From Bosea beijingensis (GTDB taxonomy: Bacteria; Pseudomonadota; Alphaproteobacteria; Rhizobiales; Beijerinckiaceae): a DNA stretch of 64,000 bases. This document shows, piece by piece, positions 53,621-62,600 of the stretch (position 1 is the first letter of the stretch; the number at the start of each line of letters is the position of its first letter). The DNA is taken from the NCBI RefSeq assembly GCF_030758975.1, contig NZ_CP132359.1:822811-886810 (forward strand). The letters run 5' to 3'. The notes under the pieces are model-generated. The model worked only from the letters and a program-made list of their open reading frames with translations. It searched no databases and was not told the origin of the DNA. Position numbers and translations under genes: made by a program.

Positions 53621-55336
53621 TCACCGCCAGGAGCGCGAGCGCACGAACAGCATCATCGCGCCGACGACGATGGCGTTGAGCAGGCACATGATGGTCGAGA
53701 AGGCAGCGAGCAGGCCGAAGCTGCCGGTTTCCCAGATCGTCAGGATGGCGAAGCCGATGACCGGCGTGCCGACGCCCGCGAGCAGGGCCGAGGCCGAGAG
53801 GTCGCCCATCATATGGACGAAGACCAGCGTCCAGCCCGCCGCGAAGCCCGACAGCGCGATCGGGAAGACGATCCGGCGGATCGTCCGCCCCTCGCCGGCC
53901 CCGGCGATATAGGAGGCTTCGCGCAGGTCGGTTCCGACCTGGGTGAGCGCCGAGGCGGCCGCGATCGATCCCGGCGGGATGTACATCACGATGAAGGCGA
54001 TCAGCAGGATGGTCAGCGTGCTCGACAGGAAGAACGGCGCGCCGCTGAAGGTGATCAGGAAGGCCAGCGAGATCACGAGGTTGGGGATGGTCGCCGGCGA
54101 CTTGATGACGAGATCGACGACCTTGCCGGTGATGCCGCCGCGGAAGGAGGCGTAGATCGCAGTCAGGATCGCGATGAACATCGCGATGGTCGCGCCGGTG
54201 CCGGCAAGCAGCAGGCTGTTGCGGAACGAAGCGAAAGTCACCCGGTTGACGAAGAGCACCTGCTCGAAATGGAAGAGCGTGAATTTCGAGGGGTCGATGA
54301 CCGGCGACCAGAAGCGCTGGACCGCGACCAGCAGAAGTGCAGCCATCGGCAGCACTGAGGCCATGGCGATGTAGAGCCACATCAGGACCCGCGCCGGCAG
54401 GCGCCACCGGCCGAGCGGCAGCAGCGAGCCCCCGCCGGCCCGCCCGCCGACCGTGACGAAATGGCCTGAGGAGGAAATCTTCTTCTGCAGGAACCAGAAG
54501 CCGAACACGACCATCAGCATGATCAGGCCGAGCAATTGCGCATCGGCCAGCTTCGGCGGGTAGTCCTTGACCAGGAGATGCACGATCTGCGTCGGCAGCA
54601 CGCTGATCTCGGCGGTGGTCGCGATGATCGCCGGGATCGAATAGGTGCCGAGGCCGGAAATCACGACGAGCAGGCATGAGCCGGCCAGAGCCGGCATGAT
54701 CGCCGGCAGAGAGACCCGGAACAGCGTGCGCAGAATGCCGGCGCCGCTGATGCGCGAGGCCTCCTCCAGTGCCGGATCGAGGTTCTTGATGGCGGCCGAG
54801 ACGACCAGGTAGGCGTAAGGCACGCCATGGATCGTGTAGACCCAGATCAGCCCGAACCAGGTGTAGATATTGACCTGGAAGACCTCCGGGCCGAGCAGCC
54901 AGTTGAGCACGCCGTTCATCAGGCCGACATTCGGCGCGGCGATGAAGACCCAGCCGATCGTCAGCGCCACGCTGGGCAGCAACAGCGGGATCACCGGAAG
55001 GATCGTGCCGAAGATGCCGAGGCTGGCATCCGTGCGCTCGTTCAGCCAGGCGAAGATCGCCCCGACCGCCACCGCCAGCACCGTGCTGATGCCGACCGCG
55101 ATCAGGGTGTTGCCGAGCACCGGCAGCAGCCAGGGCTGCTCCAGCAATGAGGATACTGCCGCGACATTGGGCACGCCGCCAGGCAGGAGCGTGCTGAGGA
55201 ACATCCGCCCGAGCGGGAAGACGATCAGCAGGGCAAGCGCCGCGAAACAGAGCCCGGTCAGCAGGTTGAGCGGCTGCAGAATCCGAGGCAGACCCGCCCT
55301 GCCCTCGTCCATGCCGGTGCGGTCCTGGATCGTCAC
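53621..55336 (-). CDS. ABC transporter permease with two fused transmembrane domains (Fe3+/AfuB type)
   Basis: A 571-residue permease with about twelve hydrophobic segments in two tandem units. Each unit carries an EAA loop: LEEASRISGAGILRTLFRVS (about 195-214) and LREASYIAGAGEGRTIRRIV (about 477-496). This FbpB/AfuB-type arrangement serves Fe3+, phosphonate, thiamine and organic-acid systems. Its ATG overlaps the ATPase stop (ATGA). Together with the ATPase and the two binding proteins it makes a complete importer. Confidence 0.92.
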   Translation of the reverse strand: MTIQDRTGMDEGRAGLPRILQPLNLLTGLCFAALALLIVFPLGRMFLSTLLPGGVPNVAAVSSLLEQPWLLPVLGNTLIAVGISTVLAVAVGAIFAWLNERTDASLGIFGTILPVIPLLLPSVALTIGWVFIAAPNVGLMNGVLNWLLGPEVFQVNIYTWFGLIWVYTIHGVPYAYLVVSAAIKNLDPALEEASRISGAGILRTLFRVSLPAIMPALAGSCLLVVISGLGTYSIPAIIATTAEISVLPTQIVHLLVKDYPPKLADAQLLGLIMLMVVFGFWFLQKKISSSGHFVTVGGRAGGGSLLPLGRWRLPARVLMWLYIAMASVLPMAALLLVAVQRFWSPVIDPSKFTLFHFEQVLFVNRVTFASFRNSLLLAGTGATIAMFIAILTAIYASFRGGITGKVVDLVIKSPATIPNLVISLAFLITFSGAPFFLSSTLTILLIAFIVMYIPPGSIAAASALTQVGTDLREASYIAGAGEGRTIRRIVFPIALSGFAAGWTLVFVHMMGDLSASALLAGVGTPVIGFAILTIWETGSFGLLAAFSTIMCLLNAIVVGAMMLFVRSRSWR

Positions 55337-56466
55337 GACTTGGCTCCCGCCGTCTCGGGATGCCGGATCAGGCGCAGGGCGGCCGGCTTGATCGACAGCC
55401 AGGCGGCATCGCCCTCGGCGAAACCGCGCAGCGTGTCGTCATGCGACCAGACGCGGAAGACCTGGTCCCCGGCGCTGACGACATATTCGGTATAGGCGCC
55501 CGAGAAGAGCTGCGCCTCGACCCGCACCGGAACCGTGTTCCGCGTCTCCCCTGACGGAGCCACGGCATCGAGAGTGATCTTCTCCGGCCGCAGCACGAGC
55601 TCGACCGCCGAGCCCGGCGCGAAGGACTGCTCCAGCGCGCCTGTCTCGAACAGGCCGAAACGGGTCTCGACCACCGTCCTTCCATCGGCGACGGAGCGGA
55701 CTTGACCGTCGAGGAAATTGCTGACGCCGACGAAATTCGCGACGTAGTGATTGGCCGGCTCCTCATAGACGCGCCGCGGCGTGTCGAGCGCCGCGATCCG
55801 GCCGGACTGGAGCACGGCGACGCGATGGCCGAGCTCCATCGCCTCGGCCTGGTCATGTGTCACATAGAGGCCGGAGAAGCCGATCTGCCGCTGCATCCGC
55901 TTCAGTTCGAAGCGGAGCTGGTTGCGGACCTGCGCATCGACATTGGAGAGCGGCTCGTCGAACAGCACGACCGAGGAATTGGAGACGAGCGCGCGCGCCA
56001 GCGCCACGCGCTGCTGCTGCCCGCCGCTGATCCGGCCCGGAAACTGCTGCTCGAGCCCGCCTACGCCGACAAGCTCCAGCGCCTCGCTGACGCGCCGCGA
56101 GATTTCTGCCGGCGGGAGCTTCCGGCCCTCCAGCGGGTAGCCGACATTCTGCGCCACCGTCATATGCGGCCACAGCGCATAGGACTGGAAGATCATGCTG
56201 AGCCGGCGCTGGTCGGGCGGCACAAAGATGCCCTTGGCGGAGGAGAACACGACCCGCCCGTCGATGACGATCTCGCCCTCGTCCGGCGTCTCCAGCCCGG
56301 CAACGCAGCGCAGCAGCGTGGTCTTGCCGCAGCCGCTGGGGCCGAGCAGCACGACGAGTTCGTTCTGCGCAACGGCGAGGCTGATATTGTCGACGGGCGT
56401 GATCGTTGCGCCGCCCGCCCGCCGATAGCGCTTGGTGACGTTGGTGATCTGGATGCGGTCGGTCAT
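55333..56466 (-). CDS. ABC transporter ATP-binding protein (PotA/AfuC type)
   Basis: A 377-residue ATPase. Walker A GPSGCGKTT is near residue 40, Q-loop FQSYALWPHMTV near 88, signature ISGGQQQRVALARAL near 145, Walker B VVLFDEPLSNVD near 167, and H-loop YVTHDQAEAMELG near 199. A C-terminal TOBE domain (about 285-365) is typical of polyamine, iron and maltose importers. It stands between the first binding protein and the fused permease, and powers that transporter. Confidence 0.93.
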   Translation of the reverse strand: MTDRIQITNVTKRYRRAGGATITPVDNISLAVAQNELVVLLGPSGCGKTTLLRCVAGLETPDEGEIVIDGRVVFSSAKGIFVPPDQRRLSMIFQSYALWPHMTVAQNVGYPLEGRKLPPAEISRRVSEALELVGVGGLEQQFPGRISGGQQQRVALARALVSNSSVVLFDEPLSNVDAQVRNQLRFELKRMQRQIGFSGLYVTHDQAEAMELGHRVAVLQSGRIAALDTPRRVYEEPANHYVANFVGVSNFLDGQVRSVADGRTVVETRFGLFETGALEQSFAPGSAVELVLRPEKITLDAVAPSGETRNTVPVRVEAQLFSGAYTEYVVSAGDQVFRVWSHDDTLRGFAEGDAAWLSIKPAALRLIRHPETAGAKS

Positions 56467-56515
56467 CGGCGCGCGAAACCTGTCCTGCGGAAGCTGGGTC
56501 GGGTCGGGACAGGGA

Positions 56516-57556
56516 TCAGGGCTTGAGCCCGAACTGCGCCATGATCTCGCGCTGCTGCTCGGCGTTCAGCGTATCGTTCGAGCCGACATGCTGGGGCGAG
56601 AGCGCGGCGCACTGGGTGCCGGCCGGCGGCTCGACATTGGGGACGCCGAGATTCTTGCAGATCAGCGCCGCGCTGTCCCGGCCGAGCTTCCAGTTGGCAT
56701 AGAGGCGGGCGGCGTTGGGATGCGGTGCGTTGGCGGGAATGGCGAGCCCCTGCTCGAGGCCGTGCGACGGCCCTTCCGGCGTGTAGACGACGAGCGGCGC
56801 GCCTTGCGCCCGGACGTCGGCACTGTGGCTCTGCACCGTCGGCACCACGATCTGGAAGGCGCCGGCCGCGACCTGCTGCGCACCCGAGGTGCCGGTGCCG
56901 ACGACCTTGAACTGGTTGGCGATCACGCCCTTGACCCAGGCCTCGCCATAGGTCTCGCGCATGTTGATCAGCCAGGACACGACATTGGTCGATATCTTCG
57001 GATCGACCAGCGCGATCTTGCCCTTCCAGCGCGGATCGGCGAGGCCGGCCCAGCTCTTCAGGTGCTTTTCGATATCCGCCTTGGAGACCAGGCCGGAATT
57101 GTAGCTGACGGCATGAGGCACGATCTCGGCCACGGCATAGTTGCCGTTCTTGGCAGGCACGCGCAGCGCCTTGACGTTCGGCACCAGCTCCGGCGTCAGC
57201 GGCCGGAACAATTCAGGCTGCTGCTGGTAGAGCTGCGTCGAGCCGGAGAACAGCACGTCGGCGGTGTAGATCTTGGCGTTCTGCTCGCCGACGAAGCGGG
57301 TGAACAGCGTCGTCGACGGGAAGCGCAGCCATTCCATCTTGATGCCGGGATAGGCCTTCTCGAACTGGCCGGCGATCTCCTGCATCTCGGCATCGACGGC
57401 CGAGGTGTAGATCGTGAGCTTGCCCTCCGCCTTGGCGGCGGCGATGACCTCCGCCGGGACCTCCGCCTGGGCCGCCACCGGAGACACGGCACCGAGCGGA
57501 AGGAGCGCGGCGATGGATGCGACCAGAACGGCGCGCAGGAAGGCTACGGTCTTCAT
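56516..57556 (-). CDS. ABC transporter extracellular binding protein (AfuA/Fe3+-type), copy 1
   Basis: A 346-residue binding protein, the first gene of the LysR-linked operon. The signal peptide runs about 1-30 (cut near VAAQ). LTIYTSAVDAEMQEIAGQFE (about 46-65), MEWLRFPSTTLFTRF and DPRWKGKIALVDPKIS match the second copy at 51770, including the shared end QHVGSND. I start at ATG 57556 (MKTVAFLRA); an ATG three codons earlier lies closer to GGAGG and is possible. Iron binding is not assured; the operon's enzymes favour a carboxylate. Confidence 0.9.
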   Translation of the reverse strand: MKTVAFLRAVLVASIAALLPLGAVSPVAAQAEVPAEVIAAAKAEGKLTIYTSAVDAEMQEIAGQFEKAYPGIKMEWLRFPSTTLFTRFVGEQNAKIYTADVLFSGSTQLYQQQPELFRPLTPELVPNVKALRVPAKNGNYAVAEIVPHAVSYNSGLVSKADIEKHLKSWAGLADPRWKGKIALVDPKISTNVVSWLINMRETYGEAWVKGVIANQFKVVGTGTSGAQQVAAGAFQIVVPTVQSHSADVRAQGAPLVVYTPEGPSHGLEQGLAIPANAPHPNAARLYANWKLGRDSAALICKNLGVPNVEPPAGTQCAALSPQHVGSNDTLNAEQQREIMAQFGLKP

Positions 57557-57626
57557 CTCGGGCATTTCCTCCACCTGCGCGCTTGGTCGCGCTTGACTGA
57601 TTTTGGAGGCAGCCTGAGGCAGGTGA

Positions 57627-57676
57627 TATAGAAAAGCGAATTCAAATTTTTGCGCAAGGCATTCAAATTTTCTATA
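57627..57676. promoter_or_regulatory. Probable LysR-regulator binding region
   Basis: TATAGAAAA (57627-57635) and TTTTCTATA (57668-57676) form a perfect 9-bp inverted repeat. Inside it ATTCAAATTTT occurs twice (57640-57650, 57661-57671) with a 21-base period, exactly two helical turns. It lies in the divergent gap between the lysR gene and the ABC operon, the expected operator site. Confidence 0.65.
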
Positions 57677-57704
57677 GCATCGAGCCAGACACGAGGACTT
57701 CCGG

Positions 57705-58598
57705 ATGCTCGACAGCCGACGGCTGACCTATTTCATCAATGCCTGCGAAAAGGGCTCGCTGACGGGCGGCGCCAATGCGTCGTTCGTGACCCAGCCTGTC
57801 CTGACCTATCACATCGCCGAACTCGAAAAGACGGTGGGCGAGCGCCTCCTGCATCGGCGCCCCGACGGCGTCGTGCCGACCGATGCCGGCATCGTGCTGC
57901 TCGCGCATGCCAAGCGCGTGATGGAAGCCATGCGTGCGACCGAGCTGGCGATGCGCGAGCGCAAGAGCCAGCCGACGGGGATCGTCACCATCGGGTTCCT
58001 GGCCTCGATCGCCCCCGCGGTGGCGTCGCGGATCGCGCGGGAATGCAAGGAGCGCTTCCCGGGCATCCAGTTGCAGCTCAGCGAAGGCACCAGCCTCTAT
58101 CTGCGCAAGGGCGTCGACGACGGCAGCCTCGATCTCGCCGTGAACCTGCGCGAGCGCGGGGCCGCTTCGTCGCAATCGATCCTGTTCGAGGATCTCTATG
58201 TCTTCGCACGGCCAAACCTGATCGACCTGAGAAAGCCGACCATCGCACTTGCCGATGTGCTGCAGCACCGGCTTCTTCTGCCGCCGCGCGGGCATGTCGT
58301 GCGCGAACTGGTCGAGGAGGCTGCGGAGAAGCACGGGCTGACCATCCGGATCGAGGCCGAGGTGGAAGGCTTCCCGACGCTCAAGAGCCTGATCCGGGAC
58401 GCGTTCGCTCCGGGCATTCTCGGCTACGGATCGATCAAGTCGGATATGGACAACGGCCGCTTCCAGGGCGCGAAGATCGTGAAGCCGACCATCCAGCGCG
58501 AGCTGGTGCTGGACGAGGGAGCGAACGTGCGCTTTCCGAAGGTGGTCGCCGAGTTGAGAAGCATCGTGACGCGGGCGGTGCGCGAATTGGCGCAATAG
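57705..58598 (+). CDS. LysR-family transcriptional regulator
   Basis: A 297-residue regulator. The N-terminal winged helix (about 1-60) has RRLTYFINACEKGSLTGGAN and VTQPVLTYHIAELEKTVGERL, and the effector domain begins at TGIVTIGFLASIAP (about 91). It is divergent from the ABC/hydratase/RraA operon across a palindromic AT-rich region, so it most likely activates that operon in response to its substrate and represses itself. The SxxTGGAN helix and the domain spacing resemble Nac/Cbl-type and tricarballylate-type regulators, but the effector cannot be read. Confidence 0.9.
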   Translation: MLDSRRLTYFINACEKGSLTGGANASFVTQPVLTYHIAELEKTVGERLLHRRPDGVVPTDAGIVLLAHAKRVMEAMRATELAMRERKSQPTGIVTIGFLASIAPAVASRIARECKERFPGIQLQLSEGTSLYLRKGVDDGSLDLAVNLRERGAASSQSILFEDLYVFARPNLIDLRKPTIALADVLQHRLLLPPRGHVVRELVEEAAEKHGLTIRIEAEVEGFPTLKSLIRDAFAPGILGYGSIKSDMDNGRFQGAKIVKPTIQRELVLDEGANVRFPKVVAELRSIVTRAVRELAQ

Positions 58599-58738
58599 CA
58601 TCTGGAAGCGGCCAGCACAGGCCTATTTGGCTTGCCACCCCAAAGCTAGGGCGCCAGCTTCATAGCCACCTCCGTCGTTCAGGATAGCTTTCCCAGCCTG
58701 CTCACTCGAAAGCGATCGTTCTGCCGGCGACAGAGGTC

Positions 58739-59083
58739 TTATGCCTTCACAAAGTCCTGGCGCATGGGCGTGAAGACGTCGACAAGCGTTCCAGCCTCGA
58801 TATTGACGGCTCCATGGATCGCATCGGGCGGAACGGTGAAGCTGTCGCCGGCGACGAGACGTTCCGTGCGGCCGGAGATGGTGATGTCGAAGGCGCCGCT
58901 CTCGACCAGCGAGCACTGGATATGTGGGTGGCTGTGGGCCGGGCCGACCGCGCCGGCCTCGAAGCGCACCCGCACCATCATGACCTCGTCGCGATAGGTC
59001 AGGATCTTGCGCGTCACGCCTTCGCCGGCCGGCTCCCAGGCGAGGTCGGCATCATGGGCGAAAGGCTCGTTCTTGCGGTCCAT
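58739..59083 (-). CDS. kdgF: Cupin protein KdgF-like (unsaturated uronate linearising)
   Basis: A 114-residue single-domain cupin. The metal-binding set is HSHPHIQCSLVESG (about residues 51-64) and the later His in PPDAIHGAVNIEAG (about 86). KdgF proteins open the ring of 4,5-unsaturated uronates to the linear keto form, and they are commonly encoded beside KduI and KduD, as here (12 bases after kduD on the same strand). The 140 bases between it and the LysR gene hold nothing recognisable. Confidence 0.82.
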   Translation of the reverse strand: MDRKNEPFAHDADLAWEPAGEGVTRKILTYRDEVMMVRVRFEAGAVGPAHSHPHIQCSLVESGAFDITISGRTERLVAGDSFTVPPDAIHGAVNIEAGTLVDVFTPMRQDFVKA

Positions 59084-59095
59084 GTCGAGTCTCCC

Positions 59096-59866
59096 TCAGC
59101 GCGCGAGCCAGCCGCCATCGACCGGCAGCACCACGCCGTGGATGTAAGCGGCGGCGGCGGAGGCGAGGAACACGGCCGCCCCGCCGATCTCCTGCGGCTT
59201 GCCCCAGTGCCCGGCCGGAATGCGGGCGAGAATCGCCTCGTTGCGGGCGGGATCGGCGCGCAGGGCCTCGGTATTGTTCGTCACGAAATAGCCCGGCGCG
59301 ATGGCGTTGACGTTGATGCCTCTGCCTGCCCATTCGCAGGCGAGCAGACGCGTCAGCCCCGCCAGCCCGCTCTTGGAAGCGGTGTAGGAGGGAATGCGGA
59401 TGCCGCCCTGGAAGGAGAGCAGCGAAGCGATGTTGATGACCTTGCCGCCCTTGCCGTCGGCGAGCATGCGTCTGGCCACGCCTTGCGTCAGGAAGAAGGT
59501 CGATTTCAGGTTGACGTCCATCACCGCGTCCCAGTCGGCCTCGGTGAAGTCGATCGCGTCGGCGCGGCGGATGATGCCGGCATTGTTAACGAGGATGCCG
59601 AGGCGTGAGCCATCGGCTTCTGCGGCGGCGGCGGCCTCTTCCACGATGCGCGCGATCGGCTCCACGGTCGCGAGATCGGCGGCGACCTCATGGAAGGGCT
59701 TGCCGGTCGCTGCGACCAGCGCCTTGGTCTCGGCCATGCTGGAGCGGCCGACTGCGACGATGCCGGCGCCGGCCTCAGCGAGCGCGACCGCGATCGCCTG
59801 ACCGAGGCCCGTATTGGCCCCGGTGACGATGGCGGTCCGGCCGGTCAGATCGAAGGGAGCGGCCAT
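59096..59866 (-). CDS. kduD: 2-dehydro-3-deoxy-D-gluconate 5-dehydrogenase
   Basis: A 256-residue short-chain dehydrogenase. TGANTGLGQA (about 14-23) binds NAD(H), NNAG is near residue 92, catalytic Ser is in INIASL, and YTASK (about 158) holds the Tyr-Lys pair; GYFVTNNTEALRADP is specific to KduD. It reduces 2,5-diketo-3-deoxygluconate to KDG in pectin and alginate breakdown. The ATG at 59866 overlaps the kduI stop (TGATG); the frame's longer TTG start is not needed. Confidence 0.92.
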   Translation of the reverse strand: MAAPFDLTGRTAIVTGANTGLGQAIAVALAEAGAGIVAVGRSSMAETKALVAATGKPFHEVAADLATVEPIARIVEEAAAAAEADGSRLGILVNNAGIIRRADAIDFTEADWDAVMDVNLKSTFFLTQGVARRMLADGKGGKVINIASLLSFQGGIRIPSYTASKSGLAGLTRLLACEWAGRGINVNAIAPGYFVTNNTEALRADPARNEAILARIPAGHWGKPQEIGGAAVFLASAAAAYIHGVVLPVDGGWLAR

Positions 59867-60702
59867 CAACGCAGGTCTCCGGTCGCGACCATGTCCATGT
59901 CGGTGTAGTCGACATTGTCGCCACCCATGCCCCAGATGAAGGAATAGGCCTTCGTCCCGACACCGGAATGGATCGACCAGCCGGGCGAGAGGATTGCCTG
60001 CTCGTTGGCGACGACGAGATGGCGGGTCTCCTGCGGCTCGCCCATCAAATGAAAGACGCGGGCGTCTGCAGGCACGTCGAAATAGAGATAGATCTCGCAG
60101 CGTCGGTCATGGACATGCGCCGGCATGGTGTTCCAGACGCTGCCCTCGTCCAGCGTGGTCACGCCCATCACGAGCTGGCTGGTCTCGCAGATTCCGGGGA
60201 TGATGTACTGGCGGATGACGCGCTTGTTGGCGGTCGCCTGCTCGCCGAGCGCCAGCGTTTTGGCATCAGCCTCCCGGATGATCTTGGTCGGATGCACCGC
60301 ATGGGCCGGGGTCGAGAGCAGGTAGAACTTGGCTGGATTGCCCGCATCGTCGCTGGCGAAGAAGACCTCGCCGGCTTCCTTGCCGACATAGAGCGCATCG
60401 CGCTTGGCCAGAGCATAGCCTTGGCCGCCGACCGAGACCTTGCCGGGGCCACCGACATTGACGATGCCGAGTTCGCGGCGCTTCAGGAAGGCATCGGTGC
60501 CGACCGCTTTCGGCGTCGGCAGCGCGATCGCGCTTGCCGTCGGCATGGCGCCGCCGACGATGACGCGGTCGAGATGGCTGTAGGTCAGCTTGACCTCGCC
60601 GGCGGCGAACAGCGTCTCGATCAGGAAGTGGCGCCTGAGCTCCGCCGTGTCGAAGCACTTGACGGCCTCGGGGTGCGAAACCTGGCGAATCTCGATGGTC
60701 AT
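59866..60702 (-). CDS. kduI: 5-dehydro-4-deoxy-D-glucuronate isomerase
   Basis: A 278-residue cupin-fold isomerase converting 5-keto-4-deoxyuronate to 2,5-diketo-3-deoxygluconate. The zinc ligands appear in MPAHVHDRRCEIYLYFDV (about 191-208) and the C-terminal GWSIHSGVGTKAYSFIWGMG (about 240-259). Start ATG 60702 (MTIEIRQVSHPEAV) matches the family. It is followed by kduD and preceded by the TRAP permease gene, so substrate uptake and the isomerase/dehydrogenase steps are co-expressed. Confidence 0.94.
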   Translation of the reverse strand: MTIEIRQVSHPEAVKCFDTAELRRHFLIETLFAAGEVKLTYSHLDRVIVGGAMPTASAIALPTPKAVGTDAFLKRRELGIVNVGGPGKVSVGGQGYALAKRDALYVGKEAGEVFFASDDAGNPAKFYLLSTPAHAVHPTKIIREADAKTLALGEQATANKRVIRQYIIPGICETSQLVMGVTTLDEGSVWNTMPAHVHDRRCEIYLYFDVPADARVFHLMGEPQETRHLVVANEQAILSPGWSIHSGVGTKAYSFIWGMGGDNVDYTDMDMVATGDLR

Positions 60703-60712
60703 GATCGGTCCT

Positions 60713-61993
60713 TCAGTGGAACAGGCGCGGCAGCCAGAGCGACAGGCCGGGCACATAGGTGACGAGCAGGAGCACGGCGACGCTGGCGCCGTAGAACGGC
60801 CAGATCGTGCGCATGGACTCGCCGATGGAGATGCGGCCGATGGCGCAGGCGACGAACTGCACCGAGCCGACCGGGGGGGTGTTGAGGCCGATGCCGGCGT
60901 TGAGGATCAGGATCACGCCGAAATGGATGGGATCGACGCCGAAGGCCTTCACCACCGGCAGGAAGATCGGCGTGCAGATGATGATCATCGGCGCCATGTC
61001 CATGAAGGTGCCGAGCACCAGCAGGATCAGGTTGATCATCAGCAGGATGACGATCGGATTGTCCGAGACCGCCTTCATCGCGGCGATCGTCGCCTGCGGC
61101 ACCTGCAGGAAGGCCATCAGCCAGCCGAAGGCGCCGGCCGTGCCGATCACCAGCAGCACCATCGCGGTGGTGCGTACCGCGCCCAGGGTCGCCTCGACGA
61201 AGGCCGTCCAGGTGAGCTGGCGATAGACGAAGATGGTGACGAGGATGGCATAGACCACGGCGACGCAGGAGGATTCCGTCGCAGTGAAGACACCGGAGCG
61301 GACGCCGCCGAAGATGATGCCGATCAAGAGGATGCCGGGCAGCGCCAGCACGACGTAACGCCCGACGGTGGCAAAGCCTGGAAACGGTTCGCGCGGATAG
61401 CCGCGCTTCACCGCGACCGCCCAGGCCGCGAACATCAATGCGCCGCAGAGCATGAGGCCCGGCACGATGCCCGCGGTGAACAGATCGGCGATCGAGAGAT
61501 TGCCGCCAGCCGAGAGCGAATAGATGATCATGTTGTGCGATGGCGGGATCAGGAGCGCGATGATCGCCGCGTTGGCGGTGACGTTGACGGCGTAGTCGGC
61601 GTCGTAACCGCGCTTTTTCATCTGCGGGATCATCAGGCCGCCGACCGCCGAGGCATCGGCCACGGCCGAGCCGGAGATGCCGCCGAAGAGCGTGCAGGTC
61701 ACGACATTGACCTGGCCGAGGCCGCCGCGCAGATGGCCGACGAGGCTCGCCGCCATCTGGATCAGGCGCTCGGCGATGCCGCCGCGGATCATCAGGTCGC
61801 CGGCATAGATGAAGAACGGGATCGCCATCATGGCGAAGGCGTTCATGCCGGAATTCATCTGCTGGAAGACGACGACCGGGGGCAGGCCCATATAGGCAAC
61901 GGTGGCGACCGAGGCGATGCCGAGACAGAAGGCGACGGGCACGCCGATCAGCAGCAGGACCGAGAAGACGCCGAAGAGAATCCAGAGTTCCAT
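60713..61993 (-). CDS. dctM: TRAP transporter large permease (DctM)
   Basis: A 426-residue membrane protein with about twelve hydrophobic segments. GIPVAFCLGI-like GVPVAFCLGIASV (about 18-30), FGGISGSAVADASAVGG (about 103-119) and LIPPSHNMIIYSLS (about 144) are DctM signatures. It is the sodium-driven transport subunit. With the DctQ and DctP genes upstream and kduI/kduD/kdgF downstream, the substrate is most likely an unsaturated oligogalacturonide or a uronate. Confidence 0.94.
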   Translation of the reverse strand: MELWILFGVFSVLLLIGVPVAFCLGIASVATVAYMGLPPVVVFQQMNSGMNAFAMMAIPFFIYAGDLMIRGGIAERLIQMAASLVGHLRGGLGQVNVVTCTLFGGISGSAVADASAVGGLMIPQMKKRGYDADYAVNVTANAAIIALLIPPSHNMIIYSLSAGGNLSIADLFTAGIVPGLMLCGALMFAAWAVAVKRGYPREPFPGFATVGRYVVLALPGILLIGIIFGGVRSGVFTATESSCVAVVYAILVTIFVYRQLTWTAFVEATLGAVRTTAMVLLVIGTAGAFGWLMAFLQVPQATIAAMKAVSDNPIVILLMINLILLVLGTFMDMAPMIIICTPIFLPVVKAFGVDPIHFGVILILNAGIGLNTPPVGSVQFVACAIGRISIGESMRTIWPFYGASVAVLLLVTYVPGLSLWLPRLFH

Positions 61994-61996
61994 GGC

Positions 61997-62530
61997 TCAG
62001 GCCTCCTGGCTTTCGCCGAAATGGACGAAGCCGAGCGGCGCCTGCTGCTCGCCGGTGATGAAGAGAAGGAGCTTTTCCAGTGCGAAGAGCGCGATCAGCG
62101 CGCCGCCCGCCGCGATCGGCACATAGTCCCAGCCGCGGGATATGCCGATGATCGGCATGCGGTCGGCCCAGGTGCCGGCGGCGAGCTGCCAGCCATAGCC
62201 GAGCATGGCGAGGCCGAAGGCGCAGACAAGGGCCTCGCCGATGACGATCAGCGCGGCTCGCATCGGCGGCGGCGACATCACCAGCCCGACCTCGAAGCCG
62301 AGATGGTCGCTCTCGCGCACGCCTACAGCGGCACCGAGCAGGATGAACCAGGACATCAGGAAGAGCGATCCGGCTTCGACCCAGATCGGCGTGTCGTTGA
62401 GCACATAGCGACCGAACACGCCCCAGGCGACCATCACGGTCATCAGGACGAGGCCGGCCCCGGCGGCGATCAGCGCGAACAGGCTGAGCTTGGCATCGAG
62501 GCGTGTCAGAAAGGCTGCGAAAGCGCGCAT
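61997..62530 (-). CDS. dctQ: TRAP transporter small permease (DctQ)
   Basis: A 177-residue protein with four hydrophobic segments (about 15-35, 55-75, 95-115, 140-160), the standard DctQ topology. VFGRYVLNDTPIWVEAGSLF (about 39-58) is the family's conserved first loop. Start ATG 62530 (MRAFAAF) puts the first helix near the N-terminus; the frame begins seven codons earlier. It is three bases from dctM and separated from dctP by a strong hairpin. Confidence 0.92.
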   Translation of the reverse strand: MRAFAAFLTRLDAKLSLFALIAAGAGLVLMTVMVAWGVFGRYVLNDTPIWVEAGSLFLMSWFILLGAAVGVRESDHLGFEVGLVMSPPPMRAALIVIGEALVCAFGLAMLGYGWQLAAGTWADRMPIIGISRGWDYVPIAAGGALIALFALEKLLLFITGEQQAPLGFVHFGESQEA

Positions 62531-62560
62531 GTAATCTGCCCGGGCTGGCAAGGGGCCGAA

Positions 62561-62590
62561 GGTGGGGCGGCCGCCATGGGCCGCCCCACC
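62561..62590 (-). other. Intercistronic hairpin between dctP and dctQ
   Basis: A perfect 12-bp GC-rich stem (62561-62572 with 62579-62590) and 6-base loop lie 11 bases beyond the dctP stop. Without a T-run it is probably a partial terminator or 3'-end stabiliser that allows more binding protein than permease, as in many TRAP operons. Confidence 0.7.
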
Positions 62591-62600
62591 TGGACGAGGC

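Noticed and set aside
58599-58738. Peptide ending AILNDGGGYEAGALALGWQAK-like on the minus strand downstream of kdgF
   Set aside because: No start codon of its own and no recognised family; reads in from kdgF out of frame. Could be a remnant but unsupported.
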